Assembly (NCBI GenBank): GCA_014208095.1
Contig: JACHMT010000005.1
Coordinates: forward strand, 744,001-808,000
From: Actinospineispora eucalypti
GTDB taxonomy: Bacteria > Actinomycetota > Actinomycetes > Mycobacteriales > Pseudonocardiaceae
Direction of reading: 5' to 3'
DNA length: 64,000 nt
This document shows positions 53,562-62,017 of the stretch, piece after piece. Made by a program: the position numbers and the translations under genes. The notes below the pieces were generated by a model that had not been told where the DNA came from, did no database searches, and saw nothing but the letters and a program-made list of their open reading frames with translations. Positions within the stretch are counted from its first letter, which is position 1. Each line of letters opens with the position of its first letter.

Positions 53562-54458
53562 ATGACCGTGAGTGCCGAGATCAGTGCCGACGGGGTTCCC
53601 CGGGGCCAGGGTGTGCTGGACAAGCTGGTGGCCCGGCTGTCCCTGGAGCGCATCGAGGTCAACCTGTTCCGGGGCACCAGCCCTCCGGAGACGCCGGTGC
53701 GGGTGTTCGGCGGCCAGGTGGCCGGGCAGGCACTGGTCGCGGCCGGGCGCACGGTCCCGCCGGACCGGCAGGTGCACTCGCTGCACGCGTACTTCATCCG
53801 CCCCGGCGACCCGAAGATCCCGATCGTCTACGACGTGGAGCGGGTGCGCGACGGGCGCTCCTTCACCACTCGCCGGGTGCTCGCCATCCAGCACGGCGAG
53901 GCGATCTTCTCGCTGTCCGCGTCCTTCCAGCTGCCCCAACCGGGCCTGGAGCACACCGAGGAGATGCCCACCGGCGTGCCCGGACCGGAGGAACTGCCGG
54001 ACATGGGCTCGCTGATCCGGGACCTGGGCCTGGAGGTCAACCCGTTCCTGCGCATGCCCCGGCCGCTGGACGTGCGCTACGTGCAGCGGCCCGTCTGGGC
54101 ACCCGGCTTCCAACCCACCCGCGAGCCGATGCGGGTGTGGATGCGCGCGGACGGCTCGCTGCCGGACGACCGGCTGGTGCACGTGTGCCTGCTCACCTAC
54201 GCCTCGGACCTCACCCTGCTGAACTCGGTGCTGGCCCGGCACGAGGTGCCGGCCTGGACGGAACGGATGATGAGCGCCAGCCTGGACCACGCCATGTGGT
54301 TCCACCAGGACTTCCGTGCCGACGACTGGCTGCTCTACGAGTGCCACTCACCGGTGGCCTCCGGCGCGCGCGGGCTGGCCACCGGCCGGTTCTTCACCAC
54401 CGACGGCCGGCTGATCGCCACCACCGTCCAGGAGGGCCTGGTGCGCATCATTAGCTAG
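53562..54458 (+). CDS. tesB: acyl-CoA thioesterase II
   Basis: 298-residue double hot-dog thioesterase. First domain: RVFGGQVAGQALVAAGRTVPPDR and HSLHAYFIRPGDP; second domain: LTYASDLTLLNSVLARH with the catalytic Asp, and a Gln/Thr region in the tail (FFTTDGRLIATTVQEGLVR). Releases fatty acids from CoA. Close behind pyk, probably co-transcribed. Its TAG stop is part of the next gene's TAGGGT hexamer. Confidence 0.93.
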   Translation: MTVSAEISADGVPRGQGVLDKLVARLSLERIEVNLFRGTSPPETPVRVFGGQVAGQALVAAGRTVPPDRQVHSLHAYFIRPGDPKIPIVYDVERVRDGRSFTTRRVLAIQHGEAIFSLSASFQLPQPGLEHTEEMPTGVPGPEELPDMGSLIRDLGLEVNPFLRMPRPLDVRYVQRPVWAPGFQPTREPMRVWMRADGSLPDDRLVHVCLLTYASDLTLLNSVLARHEVPAWTERMMSASLDHAMWFHQDFRADDWLLYECHSPVASGARGLATGRFFTTDGRLIATTVQEGLVRIIS

Positions 54459-54461
54459 GGT
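54456..54461 (+). promoter_or_regulatory. -10 hexamer overlapping the tesB stop
   Basis: TAGGGT starts with the tesB TAG stop; seven bases later comes the ATG at 54469 of the cation transporter. Confidence 0.45.
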
Positions 54462-54468
54462 CGGGCGA

Positions 54469-55467
54469 ATGGGCAACGGCGAGGAACAGCAGGGGGAGAG
54501 CCTGCTCACCGTGCTGCTCGCGCTCGGCGCGAACGTCTCGGTGACCATCGCCAAGGCGGTCGCCGGCCTGATCACCGGCAGCGCGGCCCTGCTGTCGGAG
54601 GCCGCGCACTCGGTGGCCGACTGCGGCACCGAGATCCTGCTGCTCACCGCGCTGCGCCGGTCCAACAAGCCGGCCGATGCCCGGCACCCGTTCGGCTACG
54701 GCAAGGAGCGGTACTTCTGGTCGCTGCTGGCCGCCGTGTCGATCTTCACGGCGGGCGCGCTGTTCTCCATCTACCAGGGCGTACATGTGCTCACCGGGCA
54801 CCCGGAGGACCACCGGAGCCCGCTGGTCGGCTACGTGGTGCTGGCGGTCGCCTTCGTGCTGGAGGGGATCTCGCTCACCCAGGCGATCCGTCAGGTGCGC
54901 GCCGAGCAGGCCAAGGACCGGCTGCCGCTGGGCCTGTACCTGCGGCGCAGCGACGACCCCACGGTGAAGACCGTGCTCTACGAGGACAGCGCCGCGCTCA
55001 CCGGGCTGCTGCTGGCCTTCGGCGGGCTGGGGCTCACCCAGCTCACCGGGTCCCCGGTGTGGGACGGCATCGCGTCGCTGCTGATCGGGGCGCTGCTCGT
55101 GGTGGTCGCCTACTTCCTCGGGCAGACCAACAAGAACCTGCTCATCGGCCGCCAGGCCGACCCCCGGCTGGTCCGGGCGATCCGCGGTCGGCTGGAGCAG
55201 CAGCCCGAGGTGGACGTGGTGGTGGACCTGCTGACCATGCTCACCGGCACCGACCAGGTGCTGGTCTGCGCCCGGATCGACTTCGTGGACTCGATCACCA
55301 CCGCCGAGCTGGAGCGGGCCTGTGTGCGCATCGACAACGAGCTGCGCGAGGAGTTCGGCGACCTGGACGAGATCTTCATGGAACCCGTGCCGCGCCACGA
55401 CCCGGAGCTGCGGGAGCGGGTGCGGGCCCGGTACGGCACGCTCTGGCGCCCCGAGAAACCGAACTGA
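54469..55467 (+). CDS. cation diffusion facilitator family transporter (SLC30A9-like)
   Basis: 332 residues with about six membrane segments. Metal-site motifs are HSVADCGTE in the second segment and YEDSAALTG in the fifth; the latter (ED in place of HxxxD) is typical of the ZnT9-like branch. DARHPFGYGKERYFWSL is the conserved loop. A cytoplasmic C-terminal domain (about 225-310) follows. Likely exports a divalent metal; which one is open. Leaderless-like start after TAGGGT. Confidence 0.87.
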   Translation: MGNGEEQQGESLLTVLLALGANVSVTIAKAVAGLITGSAALLSEAAHSVADCGTEILLLTALRRSNKPADARHPFGYGKERYFWSLLAAVSIFTAGALFSIYQGVHVLTGHPEDHRSPLVGYVVLAVAFVLEGISLTQAIRQVRAEQAKDRLPLGLYLRRSDDPTVKTVLYEDSAALTGLLLAFGGLGLTQLTGSPVWDGIASLLIGALLVVVAYFLGQTNKNLLIGRQADPRLVRAIRGRLEQQPEVDVVVDLLTMLTGTDQVLVCARIDFVDSITTAELERACVRIDNELREEFGDLDEIFMEPVPRHDPELRERVRARYGTLWRPEKPN

Positions 55468-55484
55468 TGTGATAGGAAAAAGTG

Positions 55485-56786
55485 GTGAGTAGCGAACGCG
55501 ACCGGCAGTGGGGGTTCCGGACCAGGGCGGTGCACGCGGGCGCCGCACCCGATCCGACCACCGGCGCCCGGGCGGTGCCGATCTACCAGTCCACCAGCTT
55601 CGTCTTCGAGGACACCACCGACGCGGCCAGCCTGTTCGCGCTGCAGAAGTACGGCACCATCTACAGCCGGATCGCCAACCCCACGGTCGCGGCGCTGGAG
55701 GAGCGGCTGGCCAGCCTGGACGGCGGGCTGGGCGCGGTGGCCACGGCCAGCGGGCAGGCCGCCGAGTTCCTCACCTTCGCCTGTCTGGCCGGCGCCGGTG
55801 ACGAGATCGTGGCCGCCGCCGGGCTGTACGGCGGCACCATCACCCAGCTCGACGTGACGCTGCGCCGGTTCGGGGTGAACACGGTGTTCGTGTCCGGGGG
55901 CGAGCCCAAGGACTTCGCCGCCGCGATCACCGACAAGACCAAGCTGCTGTTCGCCGAGGTGATCGCCAACCCGTCCGGCGAGGTCGCGGACATCGCCGGC
56001 CTGGCCGAGGTGGCGCACGCCGCCGGGTTGCCGCTGGTCATCGACGCCACGCTGGCCACCCCGTACCTCTGCCGGCCGATCGAGCACGGCGCGGACATCG
56101 TGATCCACTCGGCCACCAAGTTCCTCGGCGGGCACGGCACCACGTTGGGCGGCGTGGTGGTGGAGGCCGGCCGGTTCGACTGGGGCAACGGGCGGTTCCC
56201 CCAGATGACCGAGCCCATCCCGTCCTACGGCGGGCTGAGCTGGTGGGGCAACTTCCAGGAGTTCGGCTTCCTCACCAAGCTGCGCTCCGAGCAGCTGCGC
56301 GACATCGGCCCCGCGCTGTCCCCGCACAGCGCGTTCCTGCTGCTGCAGGGGGTGGAGACGCTGCCGCAGCGGATGGAGGCGCACCTGGCCAACGCCCGCA
56401 CGGTCGCCGAGTGGCTGGCCGCCGACCCGCGGGTGTCCTACGTGCGCTGGGCCGGGCTGCCGGACCACCCGCACCATGACCGGGCCGCCCGCTACACGCC
56501 GCTGGGGCCGGGGGCGGTGTTCGCCTTCGGCGTCCGCGGCGGGCGCGCCGCCGGCCAGACGTTCATCGAGTCGGTGGAGCTGTGCAGCCACCTGGCCAAC
56601 GTCGGCGACGCCCGCACGCTGGTCATCCACCCCGGCTCTACCACCCATCAGCAGCTCACCGACGAGCAGCTGCGGTCCGGTGGGGTGCCGCCGGACCTGG
56701 TGCGGATCAGCGTCGGCCTGGAGGACTCCGACGACATCCTGTGGGACCTGGACCAGGCGCTGGCCGCCGCCGTGAAGGAGGCCTGA
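55485..56786 (+). CDS. metY: O-acetylhomoserine sulfhydrylase
   Basis: 433-residue PLP enzyme making homocysteine from O-acetylhomoserine and sulfide. Motifs: FRTRAVHAGAAPDPTTGAR, YSRIANPTVAALE, and the PLP lysine in VIHSATKFLGGHG near residue 210. GTG at 55485 is preferred (AGGAAAA ribosome site or TAGGAA hexamer upstream); GTG at 55482 is equally possible. First of metY-CoA-binding-metX, with overlaps. The substrate choice is supported by metX in the same operon. Confidence 0.92.
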   Translation: MSSERDRQWGFRTRAVHAGAAPDPTTGARAVPIYQSTSFVFEDTTDAASLFALQKYGTIYSRIANPTVAALEERLASLDGGLGAVATASGQAAEFLTFACLAGAGDEIVAAAGLYGGTITQLDVTLRRFGVNTVFVSGGEPKDFAAAITDKTKLLFAEVIANPSGEVADIAGLAEVAHAAGLPLVIDATLATPYLCRPIEHGADIVIHSATKFLGGHGTTLGGVVVEAGRFDWGNGRFPQMTEPIPSYGGLSWWGNFQEFGFLTKLRSEQLRDIGPALSPHSAFLLLQGVETLPQRMEAHLANARTVAEWLAADPRVSYVRWAGLPDHPHHDRAARYTPLGPGAVFAFGVRGGRAAGQTFIESVELCSHLANVGDARTLVIHPGSTTHQQLTDEQLRSGGVPPDLVRISVGLEDSDDILWDLDQALAAAVKEA

Positions 56787-57340
56787 TGACCGAGGCGAGC
56801 AACGGAGCGGCGTGGACCAACCCGGCGCCGGGCGAACGCCTCGCCCTGCTGCGCCGGACCCGCGGCGTGGCCATGCTGGGAGCGTCGCCGAACCCGGCCA
56901 GGGCCAGCAACTTCGTGGCCACGTACCTGCTGGCCAGCACCGACTACGACGTCTACTTCGTGAACCCGAACGCGAAGGAGATCCTGGGCCGCCCGGTGTA
57001 CCCGTCGCTGGCCGAGCTTCCCGTCGTTCCGGACCTGGTGGACACCTTCCGCCGGCCGGCCGACCTGCCCGGCGTGCTGGACGAGGTACTGGCGATCGAC
57101 GGCATCAAGGCCTGGTGGCTGCAGTTCGGCCTGTGGGAGCCGGAGCTGGCCCGGCGCGCGGAGGACGCCGGCCTGACCGTGGTGATGGACCGCTGCCTGA
57201 AGATCGAGCACGCCCGCTTCCACGGTGGTCTGCATTTGGCCGGTTTCAACACCGGCGTGATCACCTCCCGCCGAGCCACTGTGTCCCCCGCACGCGCCGA
57301 ACCGGGCGCGCGCTCGGCCCGCGCGCGGGGCGCGCGGTGA
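56786..57340 (+). CDS. CoA-binding (YccU-like) protein in the met operon
   Basis: 184 residues with the CoA-binding Rossmann-like fold: VAMLGASPNPARASNFVATYLL near residue 30, YFVNPNAKEILGRPVYPSL, and IKAWWLQFGLWEPELARRAEDAG with CxxIEHAR near residue 138 (RCLKIEH). The C-terminal 20 residues are Arg/Ala-rich. It overlaps both neighbours (TGATG with metY, GTGA with metX), so tight co-expression is clear. A role in sensing or binding CoA during homoserine acetylation is inference. Confidence 0.86.
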   Translation: MTEASNGAAWTNPAPGERLALLRRTRGVAMLGASPNPARASNFVATYLLASTDYDVYFVNPNAKEILGRPVYPSLAELPVVPDLVDTFRRPADLPGVLDEVLAIDGIKAWWLQFGLWEPELARRAEDAGLTVVMDRCLKIEHARFHGGLHLAGFNTGVITSRRATVSPARAEPGARSARARGAR

Positions 57341-58452
57341 CCTCAGTCCAACGCGTCACGGGAGCGTGGCTGGACGGGGATCCGGCCGGCGACCGCCGGT
57401 TCGTGGACCTGCCCGGCGTCGAGCTGGAGCTGGGCGGGCGGCTGCCCGGGGTGCGGCTGGCCTACGAGACCTGGGGCAGCCTCTCACCGGCCAAGGACAA
57501 CGCGGTGCTGGTGCTGCACGCGCTGACCGGGGACAGCCACGCAACCGGGCCGCCCGGGCCGGGGCATCCCACCGGCGGCTGGTGGGACGGGGTGATCGGG
57601 CCGGGCCTCGGCCTGGACACCGACCGCTGGTTCGTGGTCTGCTCGAACGTGCTCGGTGGCTGCCAGGGCAGCACCGGTCCCTCCTCGCCGGCCCCGGACG
57701 GCGCGCCATGGGGCAGTCGTTGGCCGGACACCACGATCCGGGACCAGGTGACCGTGGAGTTCGGCTTCGCCGACGCGCTGGGCATCCCCGCGTGGGCCGC
57801 CGTGGTCGGCGGCTCGATGGGCGGCCAGCGGGCCATCGAGTGGGCGTTGTGCGCGCCGGACCGGGTCCGCCGGGTGGTGGTGATGGCGGCGAACGCCGAG
57901 GCCAGCGCCGACCAGGTCGGCACCTGTTCCATCCAGATCGACGCCATCCGGGCCGACCCGCGCTGGCACGGCGGCGACTACTACGACGACCCGGTGGGGC
58001 CGCACGTCGGGATGGGCATCGCGCGGCGGATCGCCCACCTGACCTACCGGACCGCCGAGGAGGTGGACGACCGGTTCGGCCGGTCCGCGCAGGACGGCAC
58101 CGACCCGCTGCGCGGCGGGCGGTTCGCCGTGCAGTCCTACCTGCAACATGCCGAGGACGGCCTGCGCAACCGGTTCGACGCGGGCACCTACGTGGCTCTG
58201 ACGTCGGCGATGAACAGCCACGAGATCGGCCGGGGGCGGGGCGGCACGCGGGCCGCGCTGCGCCGGCTGCGGGCCGAGCCGACCATCGTCGGGGTGGACA
58301 CCGACCGGCTCTACCCGCTGCGCCAGCAGGTGGAGCTGGCCGAGATGCTCGGCGTGGCGCCGGTAGTGCTGCGCTCCGAACGCGGTCACGACGGCTTCCT
58401 GGTCGAGGTCGAGCAGGTGAACGCGGTACTCGCGGAAGCGATGGGCCGCTAG
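57337..58452 (+). CDS. metX: homoserine O-acetyltransferase
   Basis: 371-residue alpha/beta-hydrolase that acetylates homoserine with acetyl-CoA. Motifs: YETWGSLSPAKDNAVLVLHALTG, nucleophile Ser in VVGGSMGGQRAIEW near residue 160, and Asp and His near 320 and 350 (VDTDRLYPL, RGHDGF). NVLGGCQGSTGPSS is typical of MetX. GTG at 57337 overlaps the CoA-binding gene. Ends just before two operators of the next gene. Confidence 0.95.
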   Translation: MTSVQRVTGAWLDGDPAGDRRFVDLPGVELELGGRLPGVRLAYETWGSLSPAKDNAVLVLHALTGDSHATGPPGPGHPTGGWWDGVIGPGLGLDTDRWFVVCSNVLGGCQGSTGPSSPAPDGAPWGSRWPDTTIRDQVTVEFGFADALGIPAWAAVVGGSMGGQRAIEWALCAPDRVRRVVVMAANAEASADQVGTCSIQIDAIRADPRWHGGDYYDDPVGPHVGMGIARRIAHLTYRTAEEVDDRFGRSAQDGTDPLRGGRFAVQSYLQHAEDGLRNRFDAGTYVALTSAMNSHEIGRGRGGTRAALRRLRAEPTIVGVDTDRLYPLRQQVELAEMLGVAPVVLRSERGHDGFLVEVEQVNAVLAEAMGR

Positions 58453-58497
58453 ACAACCTCGGGTTGTCATTTGGACGCTAGACAACCTATGGTTGTC
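58452..58497. promoter_or_regulatory. two tandem 17-bp operators before the HTH-Clp_N gene
   Basis: GACAACC-TCG-GGTTGTC (58452-58468) and GACAACC-TAT-GGTTGTC (58481-58497) are perfect inverted repeats 29 bp apart. TATGGT (58488-58493) in the second copy lies six bases before the ATG at 58500 and is the likely -10. The first copy starts within the metX stop. The gene product carries a HTH, so self-regulation is likely. Confidence 0.75.
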
Positions 58498-58499
58498 GC

Positions 58500-59219
58500 A
58501 TGACGACGAACCCGATCCGCCTCGACGACCTGATCGACGGCATCAAGAAGGTGCACCCCGACGCGCTCGAGCAACTGACCAGCGCGGTGCTCGCGGCGGA
58601 GCACCTCGGGGAGCTGGCCGACCACCTGATCGGCCATTTCGTGGACCAGGCGCGCCGCTCCGGGGCCTCCTGGACGGACATCGGCAACAGCATGGGCGTG
58701 ACCAAGCAGGCCGCCCGCAAGCGCGGGGTGCCGAAGTCGCCGGGGCAGCCCGACATGGACGCCAGCGAGGGCTTCAGCCGGTTCACCCCGAGGGCGCGGA
58801 AGGTGGTGGTGGCGGCCCAGGAGGAAGCCCGGAAGGCGGGCAACTCCGAGATCGGCCCGGCGCACCTGATCCTGGGCCTGCTGACCGAGCCGGCCGGCCT
58901 GGCCGCGAAGGCGATCACCGCCCAGTCGGTGTCGCTGGACGCCGTGCGGAAGCGGGTGGCCGGCGCGCTGCCGGCGGCGTCGGTCGACCTGCCCGCGCTG
59001 ATCCCGTTCGACGCCCCCGCGCGCAAGGCCCTGGAGCTGACCTTCCGCGAGGCGCTGCGGCTCGGGCACAACTACATCGGCACCGAGCACATCCTGCTGG
59101 CCCTGCTGGAGCTGGAGGACGGCAGCGGCCTGCTGACCGGCCTGGGCCTGACCAAGCCGGCCACCGAGGAGCACGTCAAAGCCGCCCTGGCCGCCATCGT
59201 CGCCGAGCAGGACGGCTAG
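58500..59219 (+). CDS. HTH regulator with Clp_N repeats
   Basis: 239 residues. The N-terminal 80 residues end in an HTH-like stretch SWTDIGNSMGVTKQAARKR; two Clp_N units follow (FTPRARKVVVAAQEEARKAG with IGPAHLILGLL, and FDAPARKALELTFREALRLG with IGTEHILLALL), as in the peptide-binding N-domain of ClpA/ClpC. No ATPase part. The mix suggests a regulator that senses misfolded protein or a Clp substrate and acts on DNA. Two palindromes overlap its promoter. Its stop overlaps the end of the convergent DUF2252 gene. Confidence 0.82.
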   Translation: MTTNPIRLDDLIDGIKKVHPDALEQLTSAVLAAEHLGELADHLIGHFVDQARRSGASWTDIGNSMGVTKQAARKRGVPKSPGQPDMDASEGFSRFTPRARKVVVAAQEEARKAGNSEIGPAHLILGLLTEPAGLAAKAITAQSVSLDAVRKRVAGALPAASVDLPALIPFDAPARKALELTFREALRLGHNYIGTEHILLALLELEDGSGLLTGLGLTKPATEEHVKAALAAIVAEQDG

Positions 59220-60631
59220 ACGGAGGGGAGGCGGCCGGTTTTGACCGCCTGGACCAGGGCGGCGTGGTCGGCCTCGGTCTGGTCGGCGTAGGCGCGGGCG
59301 AACTCGCACAGCGCCTCGTCCAGTGCCTCCGACTTGCCCACGTAGCCGGCGATCATGGATGCGCCGCTGGTCCGGGAGTGGCCCTTGGCGAGCAGGTGGC
59401 CGACCACGCCGGCGTAGTCGTCCAGGGCCTCGGAGTCGATCGAGTCCAGCGCCACGGTGCCCTTCATGTTGCGGAACTGGCGCACGTAGTACTGCCGGCC
59501 GCCGGCGGTGGCCCAGCCGAGCAGCGGGTCGCTGACCGTCTGCAGCGCCTGCTGGTACTCCACCACCCGCTGCCCCTGGTGGGCGTGCCAGGCCGACTCG
59601 CCGTGCACGTAGCGGGCCAGCACGGACCGGCGCGCCTCCTTGAGCTGCAGGAACACCACGTCGTCGGCGCTGCTCCCCTCGAGCAGGGCGACGTAGGCGC
59701 GCAGCCCGACGCTGCCCACACCGACCACCTTGTGGGCGATGTCCACCAGCGTGTAGCCGCCGAGCAGCCGCCGCCAGTGCGGGGCCAGCGTGTCCAGGTA
59801 GGCGTCCAGCGCCTCGGCCAACTGGTCTGCCTCTTCGGCGGAGACCCGGGTGATCAGTGGCGGCTCCTCCACGATCCGCCGGGTGTCGCCGTGCTCCTCG
59901 GTGAACCGGGGCAGCGCCCGGTCACTGGTGCGCTTGCGCGCCCGGTCGGCGGCCCGGCGGATCTCCGCGCGCAGGTGTTTGTCGGAGGCGTCCTCGGCCA
60001 GCCGGTCCACGTCCAGGCGCTGGTAGGAACGGGACAGCAGCGGCTCGTCGGCCAGGTAGCGGACCTCCTCGCGGTAGGCCGCCACGCACGCGGCGACCGC
60101 CCGTTCGCAGTCCTGTTCACTCGCCCTGTTCTGCCGGCCGGCCACCCAGATGCTGGCCACCAGGCGGCGCAGGTCCCACTCCCAGCCGCCCGGGTGGGCC
60201 TCGTCGAAGTCGTTCAGGTCGATCACCAGGTCGCGCTCCGGCGAGGCGTAGAAGCCGAAGTTGCCCAGGTGCGCGTCGCCGCACACCACCGGGGTGATCC
60301 CGGTGCTGGCCAGGTGGGCCACGTCCTCCGCCATCACCACCGCCGAGCCGCGCAGGAACCCGTACGGCGATTCGGCCATCCGGCTCACCCGGATCGGGAT
60401 CAGCCGGTCCAGCCGCCCCTGGTGCGACTCGATGATCAGCTCCACCGGGTCGGGCCGGCCGACCGCCGGCGGGCGCCAGAGCGCGAGCTCCGACCGGGGC
60501 ACCCGCTTGCGCAGCTCCTTGCCCAGCTTGTAGCGCTCGGTCCGAGGCTCCGGCCGGCGGCGCAACGAGGAGTAGACGGTGCCGTCGGTACCGGCGATCA
60601 CCACGTGATCGTGGGACGGGGATTCGGCCAC
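59216..60631 (-). CDS. DUF2252 family protein
   Basis: 471 residues. Kinase-like motifs of this family are visible: VVCGDAHLGNFGFYASPERDLVIDLNDFDEA near residue 115 (an aminoglycoside-phosphotransferase-like HxDxxxxN pattern and DxND) and VVGVGSVGLRAYVALLEG near 305. Function unknown. The GTG at 60631 follows TAGGAT by six bases, and that hexamer starts with the cutA stop codon. It may be transcribed with or after cutA. Confidence 0.85.
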   Translation of the reverse strand: MAESPSHDHVVIAGTDGTVYSSLRRRPEPRTERYKLGKELRKRVPRSELALWRPPAVGRPDPVELIIESHQGRLDRLIPIRVSRMAESPYGFLRGSAVVMAEDVAHLASTGITPVVCGDAHLGNFGFYASPERDLVIDLNDFDEAHPGGWEWDLRRLVASIWVAGRQNRASEQDCERAVAACVAAYREEVRYLADEPLLSRSYQRLDVDRLAEDASDKHLRAEIRRAADRARKRTSDRALPRFTEEHGDTRRIVEEPPLITRVSAEEADQLAEALDAYLDTLAPHWRRLLGGYTLVDIAHKVVGVGSVGLRAYVALLEGSSADDVVFLQLKEARRSVLARYVHGESAWHAHQGQRVVEYQQALQTVSDPLLGWATAGGRQYYVRQFRNMKGTVALDSIDSEALDDYAGVVGHLLAKGHSRTSGASMIAGYVGKSEALDEALCEFARAYADQTEADHAALVQAVKTGRLPSV

Positions 60632-60637
60632 CCGCGG

Positions 60638-60643
60638 ATCCTA
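60638..60643 (-). promoter_or_regulatory. -10 hexamer overlapping the cutA stop
   Basis: TAGGAT on the minus strand begins with the TAG of cutA; six bases later comes the GTG at 60631. Confidence 0.45.
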
Positions 60644-60979
60644 CTGCCGGGGCGCTACCACCCGCGTCTCCTCGACCAGCCAGGACAGGTACTCGGCGCT
60701 GCCGCCGGTGATCGGCGTGGCGATGATCTCCGGCAGGTCGTAGTTGTGGCCCGCCGCCACGTGCTCGACCAGCGCGCCGACCCGGTCCGCCGAGGTCTTG
60801 ATCTCCACCCGCCACTCGCGTTCCGTCTGGATCTCGCCTTCCCAGCGGAACACGCTGGTCACCGGCCCGACCACCTGCGCACACGCGCCCAACCGGGCCT
60901 CGATGGCCCCGGCGGCCAGCGCCCGGGCCACCTCCTCGCTGTCCGTGGTGGAGGTGACGACAACGTGCTCGGCGGTCAT
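60641..60979 (-). CDS. cutA: divalent cation tolerance protein CutA
   Basis: 112-residue protein with the CutA1 trimer fold, similar to PII: VVVTSTTDSEEVARALA, CAQVVGPVTSVFRWEGEI near residue 35, EIKTSADRVGALVEHV and HNYDLPEIIATPI near 80. Role in metal tolerance is historic and uncertain. ATG at 60979 follows TAGTCT by seven bases. Confidence 0.92.
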   Translation of the reverse strand: MTAEHVVVTSTTDSEEVARALAAGAIEARLGACAQVVGPVTSVFRWEGEIQTEREWRVEIKTSADRVGALVEHVAAGHNYDLPEIIATPITGGSAEYLSWLVEETRVVAPRQ

Positions 60980-60986
60980 GCGCGGC

Positions 60987-60992
60987 AGACTA
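60987..60992 (-). promoter_or_regulatory. -10 hexamer overlapping the meaB stop
   Basis: TAGTCT on the minus strand begins with the TAG stop of meaB; seven bases later comes the cutA ATG. Confidence 0.45.
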
Positions 60993-61967
60993 CCGGCGGA
61001 ACGCGTCCAGGATCCGGTCGGCGGCCAGGGCGGGGGTGAGCTCGCCGTCCAGCACGGCGCGCTCCAGCTCGGGGGTCAGCTCGCGGACCTCGGGATGGGT
61101 GCGCAGGTCGTTGCGCAGCCGGTCGTTGACCATGGTCCACATCCAGCGCACCTGCTGGCGGCGGCGGCGCTCGGTGAGCTGGCCGGAGGCGTCCAGCCGG
61201 TCCTGGTGATCGGTGACCTTGCGCCACACCTCGTCCACGCCGGCGTTGGTGGCGGCGCTGCAGGTCAGCACCGGCACCTCCCAGTCGTGGTCCGGGCCGC
61301 GCAGCATGCGCAGCGCGCCGGCCAGCTCGCGGGCCGCCCGGCGGGCGTCCTTCTCTCCCGGGCCGTCGGCCTTGTTCACCGCGATCACGTCGGCCAGCTC
61401 CAGGATGCCCCGCTTGATGCCCTGCAGCGCGTCACCGGTGCGGGCCAGGGTGAGGAACAGGAAGGTGTCCACCATGTCGGCCACCGCGTACTCGGACTGC
61501 CCGACGCCGACCGTCTCCACGATCAGCACGTCGTAGCCGGCGGCCTCCAGCACGACCATGCTCTCCCGGGTCGCGGTGGCCACCCCGCCCAGCGTGCCGG
61601 CGGTGGGGGAGGGTCGGATGAACGCCGCCTCGTCGGTGGCCAGCCGGCCCATCCGCGTCTTGTCGCCCAGGATGCTGCCGCCGCTGCGCGAGGACGAAGG
61701 GTCCACGGCGACCACCCCGACCCGGTGGCCGTCCCCGGTCAGCTGGGTGCCCAGCGCGTCGATGAAGGTCGACTTGCCCACCCCGGGCACCCCGGTGATG
61801 CCCACTCGGCGGGCCTTCCCGGTGGCCGGCAGCAGCTCCACCAGCAGCCGCTGGGCCAGCTCGCGGTGGTCGGGCCGGCGCGACTCCACCAGGGTGATCG
61901 CGCGGGCGATCCAGCGGCGCGAGCCCTGCCGCACCCCGTCCAGGTAGGACTCAAGTGGGGCGCTCAT
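60990..61967 (-). CDS. meaB: methylmalonyl-CoA mutase-associated GTPase MeaB
   Basis: 325-residue G3E GTPase that loads and protects the B12 cofactor of methylmalonyl-CoA mutase. Motifs: Walker A GITGVPGVGKSTFID near residue 60, VAVDPSSSRSGGSILGDKTRM near 90, VETVGVGQSE near 150 and NKADGPGEKDA near 200. ATG at 61967 is chosen as the family start. It lies 46 bases after mcm, with the 40-bp palindrome between. Confidence 0.94.
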   Translation of the reverse strand: MSAPLESYLDGVRQGSRRWIARAITLVESRRPDHRELAQRLLVELLPATGKARRVGITGVPGVGKSTFIDALGTQLTGDGHRVGVVAVDPSSSRSGGSILGDKTRMGRLATDEAAFIRPSPTAGTLGGVATATRESMVVLEAAGYDVLIVETVGVGQSEYAVADMVDTFLFLTLARTGDALQGIKRGILELADVIAVNKADGPGEKDARRAARELAGALRMLRGPDHDWEVPVLTCSAATNAGVDEVWRKVTDHQDRLDASGQLTERRRRQQVRWMWTMVNDRLRNDLRTHPEVRELTPELERAVLDGELTPALAADRILDAFRR

Positions 61968-61977
61968 CGTGCCCCCC

Positions 61978-62017
61978 GTGAGTGGCGAGTATTGCTATAG
62001 CCATACTCGCCACTCAC
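61978..62017. repeat. 40-bp palindromic element at the mcm stop
   Basis: Same sequence as the element at 8137-8176 apart from three bases: arms begin GTGAGTGGCGAGTAT and meet at CTATAG, with one mismatched pair. The mcm stop TGA (complement of 62014-62016) is within the arm. It fills nearly the whole gap between mcm and meaB. Confidence 0.9.
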
